Below, piece by piece: positions 1 to 5,275 of a stretch of DNA of 5,275 nucleotides. A program made the translations under genes and the position numbers. This DNA comes from Butyrivibrio sp. (GTDB lineage: Bacteria > Bacillota_A > Clostridia > Lachnospirales > Lachnospiraceae), in contig JAGOGF010000160.1 of assembly GCA_017996845.1 (NCBI GenBank), positions 1 through 5,275 on the forward strand. The letters run 5' to 3'. Within the stretch, counting starts at the first letter, position 1, and every line of letters starts with the position of its first letter. The notes beneath the pieces were generated by a model, which searched no databases, was not told the origin of the DNA, and saw only the letters and a program-made list of their open reading frames with translations.

Positions 1-279
1 GAAGGCCGTGCAGATGCACAATCCTGTAACGGTAAAGTCATGCAGGGAATCGGAAACTTCTGCATGAAAAAAAATATTCCCGTCATCGCGCTTACCGGTT
101 CTATTGCAGATGGCGCAGAGATGCTCTTTGCAAATGGTATCACATCCATTATGACAACCGTAAATGCTCCTATGACACTGGAAGCTGCCATCCGTGACGC
201 AGATGAACTCTATTACCATGCTGCCGTCCGAATGTTCCGGATGGTGCAGATCGGAATGCGGCTTCCATCAAAAACTTGA
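1..279 (+). CDS. Glycerate kinase, C-terminal fragment (5' end outside window)
   Basis: This is the last 92 codons of a glycerate kinase of the GarK/GlxK type, which phosphorylates D-glycerate to phosphoglycerate in the cytoplasm using ATP and so feeds glycerate into lower glycolysis. The frame is open from base 1 and starts with EGRADAQSCNGKVMQGIG, matching the conserved EGRxDxQ...GK block near the family's C-terminal region. It continues with IPVIALTGSIADGAE, then the GI-SIMTTVNAPMTLEAA segment and the usual helical tail ELYYHAAVRMFRMVQIGM. Full-length members have roughly 370-390 residues, so about three quarters of the gene lies upstream. The ATG at 40 is an internal Met, not a start, because the conserved block precedes it in frame. 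The gene ends with TGA at 277-279 and converges on the ABC operon. The family assignment rests on recalled family motifs and is fairly secure; 2-kinase versus 3-kinase specificity cannot be told from this part. Confidence 0.88.
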   Translation, partial: EGRADAQSCNGKVMQGIGNFCMKKNIPVIALTGSIADGAEMLFANGITSIMTTVNAPMTLEAAIRDADELYYHAAVRMFRMVQIGMRLPSKT

Positions 280-297
280 ACCCCAGCGTTTTGAAGA

Positions 298-2115
298 TTA
301 CATATCCTCCCCAAGCTGCGTTCGATACATGCGGGCATATCTGCCATTTTGTTCCATCAGCCCGTCATGCGTTCCCTGCTCTGCAATTCCTCCGTTTTCA
401 ATCAGAATAATCCAGTCAGAATCGCGGATGGTACTAAGCCTGTGTGCGATGATAAAGGAAGTTCTCCCATCTGTCATTCGGAGCATTGCCTGACGGATTT
501 TCTGTTCCGTCACGGTGTCAACTGAACTGGTTGCTTCATCCAAAATCAAAATCGGCGCATCTGATAAAATAGCACGTGCAATCGTAAGAAGCTGCCTTTC
601 TCCCTGACTCAGTTCTGCTCCTGCCTGCGTTAAAATTGTCTGATATCCCTTTGGAAGTCTTCTGATAAACGGATCTGCTCCTGCTATTTTGGCAGCATTT
701 TTGACTTCTTCAAGTGTTACATTTTCTTTTCCATAACCAATGTTATTTGATATGGATTCCGTAAAGAGCGCCGTATCCTGTAGCACTACACCGAACGCAT
801 TTCGAAGATCTTTCATACGATATTGCCGGATGTCATGACCATCCAGTAAAATATTGCCTCCCGTAACATCATAAAACCGGGTCAGAAGATTGATGATGGT
901 AGTCTTTCCAGCGCCAGTAGGTCCTACAATTGCAACCTTTGTTCCTTCTGCAATTTTGATCGATACATTCTTAAGTATCAAAGCCTGCGGATCATATCCA
1001 AATGAAACATTCTGTAATTCAATTCTCCCTGCAGGATGATCCAGTGGCAGCAGTTGTGCAGCATCTTCAGGTTCTGCCGGTTCATCAATGATCTCAAATA
1101 CCCGCTCTGCTCCGGCAACTGCTGTTTGAAAGTTATTATAAATATTCGCAATCTCCACAAACGGACGCCCAAACTGCCGCACGTACAAAAGAAAAGTTGA
1201 TATCATACCAATTGATATTATTCCACTGACTGCCATCATACCACTGACAACCGAAATTGCCACAAAGCTCAGATTATTGATTACATTCATAATCGGCATC
1301 AGAAATCCGGACCAGATCAGTGCAGTAGTGGCTGTAAGACAGTAGTTGCCGTTATATTTCTCAAATTCCTGCAGCATTTCTTCTTCCCTGCAAAATGCTT
1401 TGACAACATTCATTCCTGAAATACTCTCTTCCACCTGACCATTCAGTCTGCCCAATTCTTTCTGCTGCGCCGCAAACAGTTTGCCTGTATGCCTGGTTAT
1501 CGTTCTGGTAAGCAGATAAATCAGAAATACACCGGCCAAAGATACGGCTGTAAGAAGCGGGCTGAGATAGAGCATGATTCCCAAAATCCCCAGTATGGTA
1601 AAAACATAGCTTAAAAGAAGCGTCATTGAATTGGATATGGTATTACTGATATTATCTACATCATTTGTCAGTCTGCTCATCAGTTCCCCATGCTGATGAT
1701 GGTCAAAGAAAGCAAGTGTTTTTTTACTCATGGCATCAAACAATACCGTCCTGATTCCAAGAATAATATGCTGACCAATTGCTGCCATAAAAAACTGCTG
1801 TAGAAAGCGAATCAACCATTCTCCCAGATATAGCGCAATCAGAATCAGAATAATGGCAACTGCAGGTTCTCTGTTATCGATACAGGTCACTGCCTTTCCA
1901 ATTACAAGCGGAGACAAAATCGAAGAAATACAGGACAAGGCAGAAAGACAGATGATCCAGCCAAGACCTTTTCTATGTCCATCTGTGAGTGCCCATAGTC
2001 TGCGCAGTGTTCCCCCCATATCTTTGGGCTTAACAACTGCTTTCCCTCTGGTATGTCTGCCCAGTCCCTGTCCTCCCATTTCAACTTGCGGCGGTATCAT
2101 ATTATGATCAGTCAT
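298..2115 (-). CDS. Heterodimeric multidrug-type ABC exporter, long subunit with the catalytic ATP site (BmrD/LmrD-like)
   Basis: A 605-residue half-transporter in the cytoplasmic membrane: a Gly-rich N-terminal extension of about 50 residues, a six-helix type I exporter membrane domain (about 51-315) and a C-terminal ATPase domain (about 365-600). The nucleotide-binding motifs are A-loop Tyr374, Walker A GPTGAGKT (398-405), Q-loop Gln446, signature LSQGE (502-506), Walker B ILILD with catalytic Glu527, D-loop SSVD (530-533) and H-loop His558. Walker A, Walker B and the H-loop are thus competent, while the signature departs from LSGGQ. This fits the partner that supplies the active ATPase residues in a heterodimer with the gene just upstream. 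The start is ATG 2115-2113, overlapping the upstream stop by 8 bases (ATGACTGA) with GGGGG at 2125-2121 as ribosome binding site. A GTG at 2160 would add 15 residues but overlap by 53 bases with poor ribosome-site spacing; ATG at 2100 has no visible ribosome site. Drug export is inferred from the family; the substrate is unknown. Confidence 0.93.
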   Translation of the reverse strand: MTDHNMIPPQVEMGGQGLGRHTRGKAVVKPKDMGGTLRRLWALTDGHRKGLGWIICLSALSCISSILSPLVIGKAVTCIDNREPAVAIILILIALYLGEWLIRFLQQFFMAAIGQHIILGIRTVLFDAMSKKTLAFFDHHQHGELMSRLTNDVDNISNTISNSMTLLLSYVFTILGILGIMLYLSPLLTAVSLAGVFLIYLLTRTITRHTGKLFAAQQKELGRLNGQVEESISGMNVVKAFCREEEMLQEFEKYNGNYCLTATTALIWSGFLMPIMNVINNLSFVAISVVSGMMAVSGIISIGMISTFLLYVRQFGRPFVEIANIYNNFQTAVAGAERVFEIIDEPAEPEDAAQLLPLDHPAGRIELQNVSFGYDPQALILKNVSIKIAEGTKVAIVGPTGAGKTTIINLLTRFYDVTGGNILLDGHDIRQYRMKDLRNAFGVVLQDTALFTESISNNIGYGKENVTLEEVKNAAKIAGADPFIRRLPKGYQTILTQAGAELSQGERQLLTIARAILSDAPILILDEATSSVDTVTEQKIRQAMLRMTDGRTSFIIAHRLSTIRDSDWIILIENGGIAEQGTHDGLMEQNGRYARMYRTQLGEDM

Positions 2116-3820
2116 TTTGGCCCCCAATCTGAGAATGATAGATTTCTCTGTAACAGACACAGTCCTGCATCAGTTCTTCATGTGTTCCGAATCCTTTTAC
2201 TTCCCCGTCCTCCATGCATAGTATTCTGTCAGTTTTCATAACGGTTGATATTCTCTGACTGATCAGCAGTACGGTTGTGGTTGCAATATTTTCTCTGAGT
2301 CCCTTTAACACTGCTGCCTCTGTTTCCGCATCCAGCGCACTGGTACAGTCATCCAGAATCAGAATGGATGGCTTCTTCAAAAGCGCTCTCGCAAGAGATA
2401 TTCGCTGCTTCTGTCCTCCTGAAAGGTTTACTCCTCCCTGTCCCAGTACCGTTTCATAACCATTTTCAAATTCTCTGATAAAGCTGTCTGCTCTTGCTAC
2501 CTGCGCACACGCGTTGATTTCCTGCTCACCAGCCTCAGGATCTCCCCATTTCAGGTTATCCATAATTGTCCCTGAGAAAAGAAGAGCCTTTTGTGGCACT
2601 ATTGCAATCTGTTCCCGCATGATTTTTATATCGATTCGGTTCACATCCTGACCGTCCAGCAGAATCTTCCCGTCGGTTGCATCATAGAATCGTGGTACAA
2701 GACTTACCAAAGTGGATTTACCCGATCCGGTCGGTCCGATAATCCCGATTGTCTGCCCCTGGGCAGCATGAAATGTAATTTGATGCAGTGCTTCCCGTTC
2801 GGTTCCGGCATAGGAAAAAGAAACATTTTCAAAATCTATTTTTCCACTGATTCTGCCATCATATGCATTTTCAGCTTTGATCTGGGCCGGTTTTTCATTC
2901 AATATCTCGCTGATTCTGCCGGATGATGCAACGGCACGCACTGCAGTATTCAATATATTGGTTACCATCCCCATGGCAAAAAGTACCTGTGTCATATAGT
3001 TGACAGAAGCCATCAGTCTCCCGATCTGTGCACTGTTTTGACTTCTGGATCTCCACAGCAAAAGTACAATGCCCATGTTCACCGTTAAATTGATCAGAGG
3101 CGAGAATACTGCCATAACCTGCATGGCAGCGGTATTTGCATTCGCCGTTTTTCCGGCGGAATTTTCAAATTTACTTTTTTCCTTTTCTTCTGCCCCGAAT
3201 GCCTTTACCACACGAATGGACGAAAGAAATTCTCTGCTGACATTATTCAGTTGATCCAGTGTCTTTTGCAATTTCCCGAATCTGGGATAACCGATCTGCA
3301 TATTGGCAATGATCAGAACCGTTGCAATTATGAGAATCCCCAGCATGATCGGAATCTGCTGCGGGGTCTGCAATACGATCAGAATAATTGCCCCCACACA
3401 GGTAATCGGTGCCTTCACCATAATCCGCATACAACTATTGATAAAATCCTGCACCTGAGTTACATCATTTGTAATCCTTGTAATAATGGATGCCGGCTGC
3501 AGTCTGTCTATATTTTCCTGTGAAAGAGACTGTACCTTACGGTACATGTCACTCCGCAGTTCCATTCCGATTGTCTGTGATGTTTTACTGGCAAAAATAT
3601 TGCGCATGACTGCAGCTGCCGCACCGCCAAGTGCGATTGCCAGCATCACATAACCATAATAAAAAATACGGGAAGTATCCGCATTTTTTACCCCGTCATC
3701 TACAATATGTGCCATAAATGTGGGCTGCAGAAGGTCTGCAAATGCTTCCATGGTCAGAAACAACATACTGGTCATGAAAATACCCAGATGTCTCCTGATA
3801 TAGGATATGATCAGTTTCAT
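2108..3820 (-). CDS. Heterodimeric multidrug-type ABC exporter, short subunit with degenerate ATP site (BmrC/LmrC-like)
   Basis: A 570-residue half-transporter with a six-helix exporter membrane domain (helices near 12-36, 52-75, 130-155, 157-176, 235-256 and 265-290) fused to an ATPase domain (about 325-565). Motifs seen: A-loop Tyr337, Walker A GPTGSGKS (362-369), Q-loop Gln410, canonical signature LSGGQ (466-470), Walker B ILILD (486-490), D-loop SALD (494-497). Two key residues are changed: the catalytic Glu after Walker B is Asp491 (ILILDDCTSALD), and the H-loop His is Gln522 (ISQRIST). In the LmrCD and TM287/288 group such changes mark the subunit carrying the non-hydrolysing site, which still donates an intact LSGGQ to its partner. 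The ATG at 3820 overlaps the end of the MarR gene by 4 bases (ATGA), with GAGG at 3834-3831 ten bases upstream. The reading frame is complete and of normal length, so the substitutions look like specialisation rather than decay. It very likely pairs with the next gene; the transported compound is unknown. Confidence 0.94.
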   Translation of the reverse strand: MKLIISYIRRHLGIFMTSMLFLTMEAFADLLQPTFMAHIVDDGVKNADTSRIFYYGYVMLAIALGGAAAAVMRNIFASKTSQTIGMELRSDMYRKVQSLSQENIDRLQPASIITRITNDVTQVQDFINSCMRIMVKAPITCVGAIILIVLQTPQQIPIMLGILIIATVLIIANMQIGYPRFGKLQKTLDQLNNVSREFLSSIRVVKAFGAEEKEKSKFENSAGKTANANTAAMQVMAVFSPLINLTVNMGIVLLLWRSRSQNSAQIGRLMASVNYMTQVLFAMGMVTNILNTAVRAVASSGRISEILNEKPAQIKAENAYDGRISGKIDFENVSFSYAGTEREALHQITFHAAQGQTIGIIGPTGSGKSTLVSLVPRFYDATDGKILLDGQDVNRIDIKIMREQIAIVPQKALLFSGTIMDNLKWGDPEAGEQEINACAQVARADSFIREFENGYETVLGQGGVNLSGGQKQRISLARALLKKPSILILDDCTSALDAETEAAVLKGLRENIATTTVLLISQRISTVMKTDRILCMEDGEVKGFGTHEELMQDCVCYREIYHSQIGGQND

Positions 3821-4251
3821 TGCTGCATATCCTCACTTTCTGTTTCTCTGCACCGGAGCTTATGCAGCATTCTCTCCAGAAGCAGATCAAACTGCTTTTT
3901 GTCTTCTTCCGAAAATTCATCAAACAGATCATGCGAAAGTGCTTCCCTGAATTTTACAGCATCTTCCGCAGCTGCTATTCCGCTCTTAGTCAATGTGACA
4001 TCCACATTCCTTTTGTCCTGCTCATTTCTCTTTCTGGTAATATAACCTGTGTGCTCCATATTTTCGAGCTGTTCACTTAATGTCGCTGATCTGCGTCCTG
4101 TAATCGTAATCAGTTCCCGCTGCGTCATCATTCCGTTTTCCAGAAGCAGCGTCAGAATTCGGCCTTGCCCCGGATATTTTTGTGCATGGTGAATCTTATG
4201 TGCACATTGATAGAAATGTATCAGTAATGCCAGATCATCTGTATTTTCCAT
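3817..4251 (-). CDS. MarR-family winged-helix transcriptional regulator
   Basis: A 144-residue cytoplasmic DNA-binding protein, first gene of the operon. The winged helix-turn-helix spans about residues 30-92: GQGRILTLLLENG leads into the MTQRELITITGRRSATLSEQLENMEHTGYI region (recognition helix about 54-66). Next comes the wing with the family pattern R..N-x-D-x-R...V.LT..G (73-91: RKRNEQDKRNVDVTLTKSG). The flanking N- and C-terminal helices would form the dimer interface. The GQGRIL motif with this length is typical of MarR proteins I recall next to Clostridial ABC exporters. ATG 4251-4249 is preceded by AGGAG at 4260-4256, a good ribosome site. The stop overlaps the ATG of the first ABC gene by 4 bases. 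It is probably an autorepressor of the operon, acting at the two AGGTACCT palindromes upstream and released by a ligand that the pump exports; this is inference. It has two Cys (16 and 134), but nothing shows redox sensing. Activation instead of repression cannot be excluded. Confidence 0.93.
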   Translation of the reverse strand: MENTDDLALLIHFYQCAHKIHHAQKYPGQGRILTLLLENGMMTQRELITITGRRSATLSEQLENMEHTGYITRKRNEQDKRNVDVTLTKSGIAAAEDAVKFREALSHDLFDEFSEEDKKQFDLLLERMLHKLRCRETESEDMQQ

Positions 4252-4255
4252 TTTT

Positions 4256-4260
4256 CTCCT
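4256..4260 (-). promoter_or_regulatory. Ribosome binding site of the MarR gene
   Basis: On the minus strand AGGAG (within GAAAGAGGAGAAAA) lies four bases before the ATG at 4251-4249. It supports that start and suggests efficient translation of the regulator. Confidence 0.75.
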
Positions 4261-4272
4261 CTTTCTAATCGT

Positions 4273-4282
4273 TAGGTACCTA
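4273..4282. promoter_or_regulatory. Candidate MarR operator, promoter-proximal palindrome
   Basis: TAGGTACCTA is a perfect 10-base palindrome. It covers the predicted transcription start (about 4278) of the MarR-ABC operon and shares the 8-base core AGGTACCT with a second palindrome 38 bases away, centre to centre. MarR dimers typically bind such inverted repeats in or next to their own promoter, so an autoregulatory operator is the natural reading. Binding itself is inferred, not shown. Confidence 0.65.
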
Positions 4283-4284
4283 CT

Positions 4285-4312
4285 ATTTTATTCTTTTTAT
4301 TTTCATTTACAA
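4285..4312 (-). promoter_or_regulatory. Predicted sigma-A promoter of the marR-ABC operon
   Basis: On the minus strand, TTGTAA (4312-4307, 4 of 6 to TTGACA) is followed after 16 bases by TAAAAT (4290-4285, 5 of 6 to TATAAT). The AT-rich spacer lies downstream of the DUF975 terminator and 34 bases before the MarR ATG. Initiation would fall near 4278, inside the proximal palindrome, and the -35 overlaps the distal palindrome by two bases. This placement relative to the operators is the strongest argument for it; no start site has been mapped. Confidence 0.6.
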
Positions 4313-4320
4313 GGTACCTT
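4311..4320. promoter_or_regulatory. Candidate MarR operator, distal palindrome at the -35 box
   Basis: AAGGTACCTT is a perfect 10-base palindrome with the same AGGTACCT core as the site at 4273-4282. It overlaps the -35 hexamer edge of the predicted operon promoter. Two copies of an 8-base core bracketing one promoter are unlikely by chance and point to paired repressor dimers. Identity as the MarR site is inferred from position. Confidence 0.62.
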
Positions 4321-4333
4321 ATGATTTCTTTCA

Positions 4334-4369
4334 TAAAAAAACTGAGTGCCGCATTTACAGCACTCAGTT
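4334..4369 (-). terminator. Intrinsic terminator of the DUF975 gene
   Basis: On the minus strand a perfect 10-base-pair stem (AACTGAGTGC at 4369-4360, GCACTCAGTT at 4349-4340) with a 10-base loop is followed directly by a run of T reading 4340-4334. It lies 36 bases after the DUF975 stop codon and just upstream of the MarR promoter. It should end DUF975 transcription and insulate the efflux operon from read-through. The plus strand has no T run after the stem, so it is directional. Confidence 0.9.
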
Positions 4370-4405
4370 CCGAATCACATATATTTCTTCCTATTTTACA
4401 AAATG

Positions 4406-5032
4406 TTACATTTGCTGAAAATCTGCAACCGGTGTATCCAATTTCGCTTTTAATGTTACATACAATTCAGCATTGGTCTGTGACATATACGGTACTGTAT
4501 AAAACACACCAAGAATTCCACAGGTAAGTGCTGTCAAAATCATCCAGCCAAGAAATGAGAGATCCAGAACAAAGGCATTCATTTTCTCTCCATCCATCAT
4601 CTTTCTGGATGTGTCCAGTGCTTCCTTATAATCAATCTCCGGTCTCTCCGCTACCAGAAAAGGCACCATTCTGTAGGAATATGCCTTGACAATACCCGGC
4701 ACGATCAGCAGAAGTGACCACAATGCAATAAAAAGGTTCATCATGAACATATTCAGGATAACATTACCATAACCTGCCGTAAAACCGTAAAAAATGTCAT
4801 TTGAACTTGCCTTTCCTTCCCGGTTGTCCAGCAAAAACTTTGACAAACTTACTGTCAATGGGTATGCTACCAGAATTGAAACAATAAGGCTTCCCATCGG
4901 TGCAATCTTACTGACAAGTCCGGATGCCCCTGCTGAAATTGCCAGAATTGCCAGAATACATCCGACAGTTGTCCAGTAATTTCCCATGAATACTTTTCTT
5001 CCCCGTTCCTTTAACTCTGCTCTTGTCCACAT
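4406..5032 (-). CDS. DUF975 family integral membrane protein, function unknown
   Basis: A 208-residue membrane protein recognised as DUF975 by its start MWTRAELKERGRKVFMGNYW, the block LSKFLLDNREGKAS (63-76), the long conserved stretch around PGIVKAYSYRMVPFLVAE (112-129), then EALDTSRKMMDGEKMNAFVLDLSFLGW (137-163), and the TNAELY motif (186-191) near the end. Four hydrophobic segments are visible at about 20-40, 46-66, 92-114 and 152-180. No signal peptide, catalytic motif or nucleotide-binding motif is seen. The ATG at 5032 is preceded by AGGAGGG at 5048-5042 with a 9-base gap, and the MWTR start is typical of the family, so the start is secure. It has its own terminator and is separated from the MarR operon promoter, so it is a single-gene unit. 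No role can be assigned; a link to the neighbouring efflux operon is not supported beyond proximity. Confidence 0.88.
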   Translation of the reverse strand: MWTRAELKERGRKVFMGNYWTTVGCILAILAISAGASGLVSKIAPMGSLIVSILVAYPLTVSLSKFLLDNREGKASSNDIFYGFTAGYGNVILNMFMMNLFIALWSLLLIVPGIVKAYSYRMVPFLVAERPEIDYKEALDTSRKMMDGEKMNAFVLDLSFLGWMILTALTCGILGVFYTVPYMSQTNAELYVTLKAKLDTPVADFQQM

Positions 5033-5041
5033 ATCTCTTTT

Positions 5042-5048
5042 CCCTCCT
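5042..5048 (-). promoter_or_regulatory. Ribosome binding site of the DUF975 gene
   Basis: AGGAGGG on the minus strand, nine bases before the ATG at 5032-5030. It is a near-perfect match to the 16S rRNA tail complement and fixes the start of the DUF975 protein. Confidence 0.8.
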
Positions 5049-5174
5049 GATCATTTGTTACACACTGAATGTCTTTTGTCCCATTAGGTGCGAATAGGTT
5101 TCAGTCAGCCCACATAATACTACAAATATTTTACACTTTTTTTATAAATGAGAGAATTTCATAATTCATAGACC

Positions 5175-5205
5175 TTGATTTTACTGATGTTTCAGAGCAT
5201 ATAAA
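5175..5205 (+). promoter_or_regulatory. Possible plus-strand promoter for a gene beginning at the right edge
   Basis: TTGATT (5175-5180) and TATAAA (5200-5205) are separated by 19 bases, longer than ideal; shifting the -10 to CATATA (5198-5203) gives 17. Transcription would start around 5212, about 50 bases before the plus-strand ribosome site at 5257. The region is AT-rich, so chance matches are expected and the call is tentative. Confidence 0.35.
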
Positions 5206-5208
5206 AAA

Positions 5209-5271
5209 CAACTTACCCCGATCCGATATATATTTTGTCAAATATTATCCACATCGAAAGGAGATAAGTTG
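5209..5271 (+). promoter_or_regulatory. Imperfect leader hairpin enclosing a ribosome binding site
   Basis: Nested complementary segments fold into one long stem: CAACTTA (5209-5215) with TAAGTTG (5265-5271), CGAT (5219-5222) with ATCG (5253-5256), and GATA plus ATATT (5225-5228, 5230-5234) with AATAT plus TATC (5241-5249). The loop is TTGTCA. The ribosome site AAAGGAGAT (5257-5265) sits in an internal loop opposite a run of C (5216-5218). If transcribed from about 5212 the structure would form the 5' end of the message, though the first bases of the outer stem may then be missing. It matches no riboswitch class I recognise; AT-rich sequence can fold this way by chance. Confidence 0.35.
5257..5265 (+). 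promoter_or_regulatory. Strong ribosome binding site of a plus-strand gene starting at or beyond the window end
   Basis: AAAGGAGAT is a strong Shine-Dalgarno sequence on the plus strand, with ten bases (aagttgcaaa) left before the window ends. A start codon at about 5276 would be well spaced. A TTG at 5269-5271 is also possible but close. Nothing of the product can be read, so the gene is divergent from DUF975 and unidentified. Confidence 0.6.
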
Positions 5272-5275
5272 CAAA

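Larger units (their letters stand above)
5033..5275. other. Divergent intergenic region between DUF975 and an unseen plus-strand gene
   Basis: An AT-rich 243-base stretch without a convincing gene on either strand. It carries the DUF975 ribosome site at its left end and the tentative plus-strand promoter, leader hairpin and ribosome site at its right end. A DUF975 promoter must lie here too; weak minus-strand -10 candidates are TATTAT (5119-5114) and a TAAAAT at about 5133-5128, but neither has a good -35, so no promoter is called for that gene. Confidence 0.6.

Noticed and set aside
271..296. Minus-strand weak hairpin (CTT.AA with TT.AAG) followed by five T, a possible terminator of the ABC operon.
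   Set aside because: Only about five base pairs with an internal mismatch and a large loop. It is too weak to call and overlaps the glycerate kinase stop codon.
194..493. Plus-strand open frame of 99 codons across the glycerate kinase end and ABC gene end.
   Set aside because: It lies out of frame over the conserved glycerate kinase tail and antisense to the ATPase domain, has no recognisable domain and no ribosome site, and reads as a shadow.
2116..2160. Upstream GTG start for the long ABC subunit, adding 15 residues.
   Set aside because: It would overlap the preceding gene by 53 bases, and its AGGA is only two bases from the GTG. The ATG at 2115 with the 8-base stop-start overlap is better.
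3531..3546. Inverted repeat TGTACC-TTAC-GGTACA resembling the operator core.
   Set aside because: It lies inside the coding sequence of the first ABC gene, lacks the AGGTACCT core and has a four-base gap; probably codon-driven coincidence.
2108..3820. Asp491 and Gln522 in the short ABC subunit as signs of a decaying pseudogene.
   Set aside because: The frame is complete and all other motifs are intact. The changes match known specialised degenerate sites in heterodimeric exporters.
4937..4954. Tandem 9-base repeat AATTGCCAG twice.
   Set aside because: It encodes a repeated Leu-Ala-Ile in a membrane helix of the DUF975 protein; two copies of a low-complexity hydrophobic segment are not a meaningful repeat.

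Overview
The window looks like a chromosomal stretch from a low-to-moderate GC Gram-positive anaerobe of the Clostridia, most likely a Lachnospiraceae-type gut bacterium. This is inferred from three things: strong AGGAGG-type ribosome binding sites, a DUF975 membrane protein, and a MarR regulator followed by a two-gene heterodimeric ABC exporter. No RNA gene, CRISPR array, insertion sequence or prophage signature is visible.

Layout: (1) positions 1-279, plus strand, hold the C-terminal end of a glycerate kinase whose beginning lies outside the window. (2) After only 18 bases, tail to tail, comes a tightly packed minus-strand operon read from about 4278 down to 298: a MarR-family regulator (4251-3817), a short ABC half-transporter (3820-2108) and a longer ABC half-transporter (2115-298). 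The reading frames overlap by 4 and 8 bases, which suggests translational coupling. (3) The 154-base gap 4252-4405 holds, in minus-strand order, an intrinsic terminator for the upstream gene and then a promoter flanked by two near-identical palindromes with core AGGTACCT, the probable operators of the MarR protein. (4) Positions 5032-4406, minus strand, encode a DUF975 four-helix membrane protein with its own ribosome binding site and terminator. (5) Positions 5033-5275 form a divergent intergenic region. It ends in a strong plus-strand ribosome binding site for a gene starting at or just beyond the window edge, enclosed in a long imperfect hairpin.

How it works together: the two ABC subunits have complementary defects. 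The first has Asp in place of the catalytic Glu and Gln in place of the H-loop His; the second has an altered signature (LSQGE). A heterodimer would therefore have one fully canonical and one degenerate ATP site, the architecture of the BmrCD, LmrCD and TM287/288 group of drug exporters. The likely logic is ligand-responsive, autoregulated drug or toxic-compound export. The substrate cannot be read from the sequence. The window is mostly an ordinary, well-built resistance-type operon; the operator pair and the leader hairpin at the right edge are its least routine parts.
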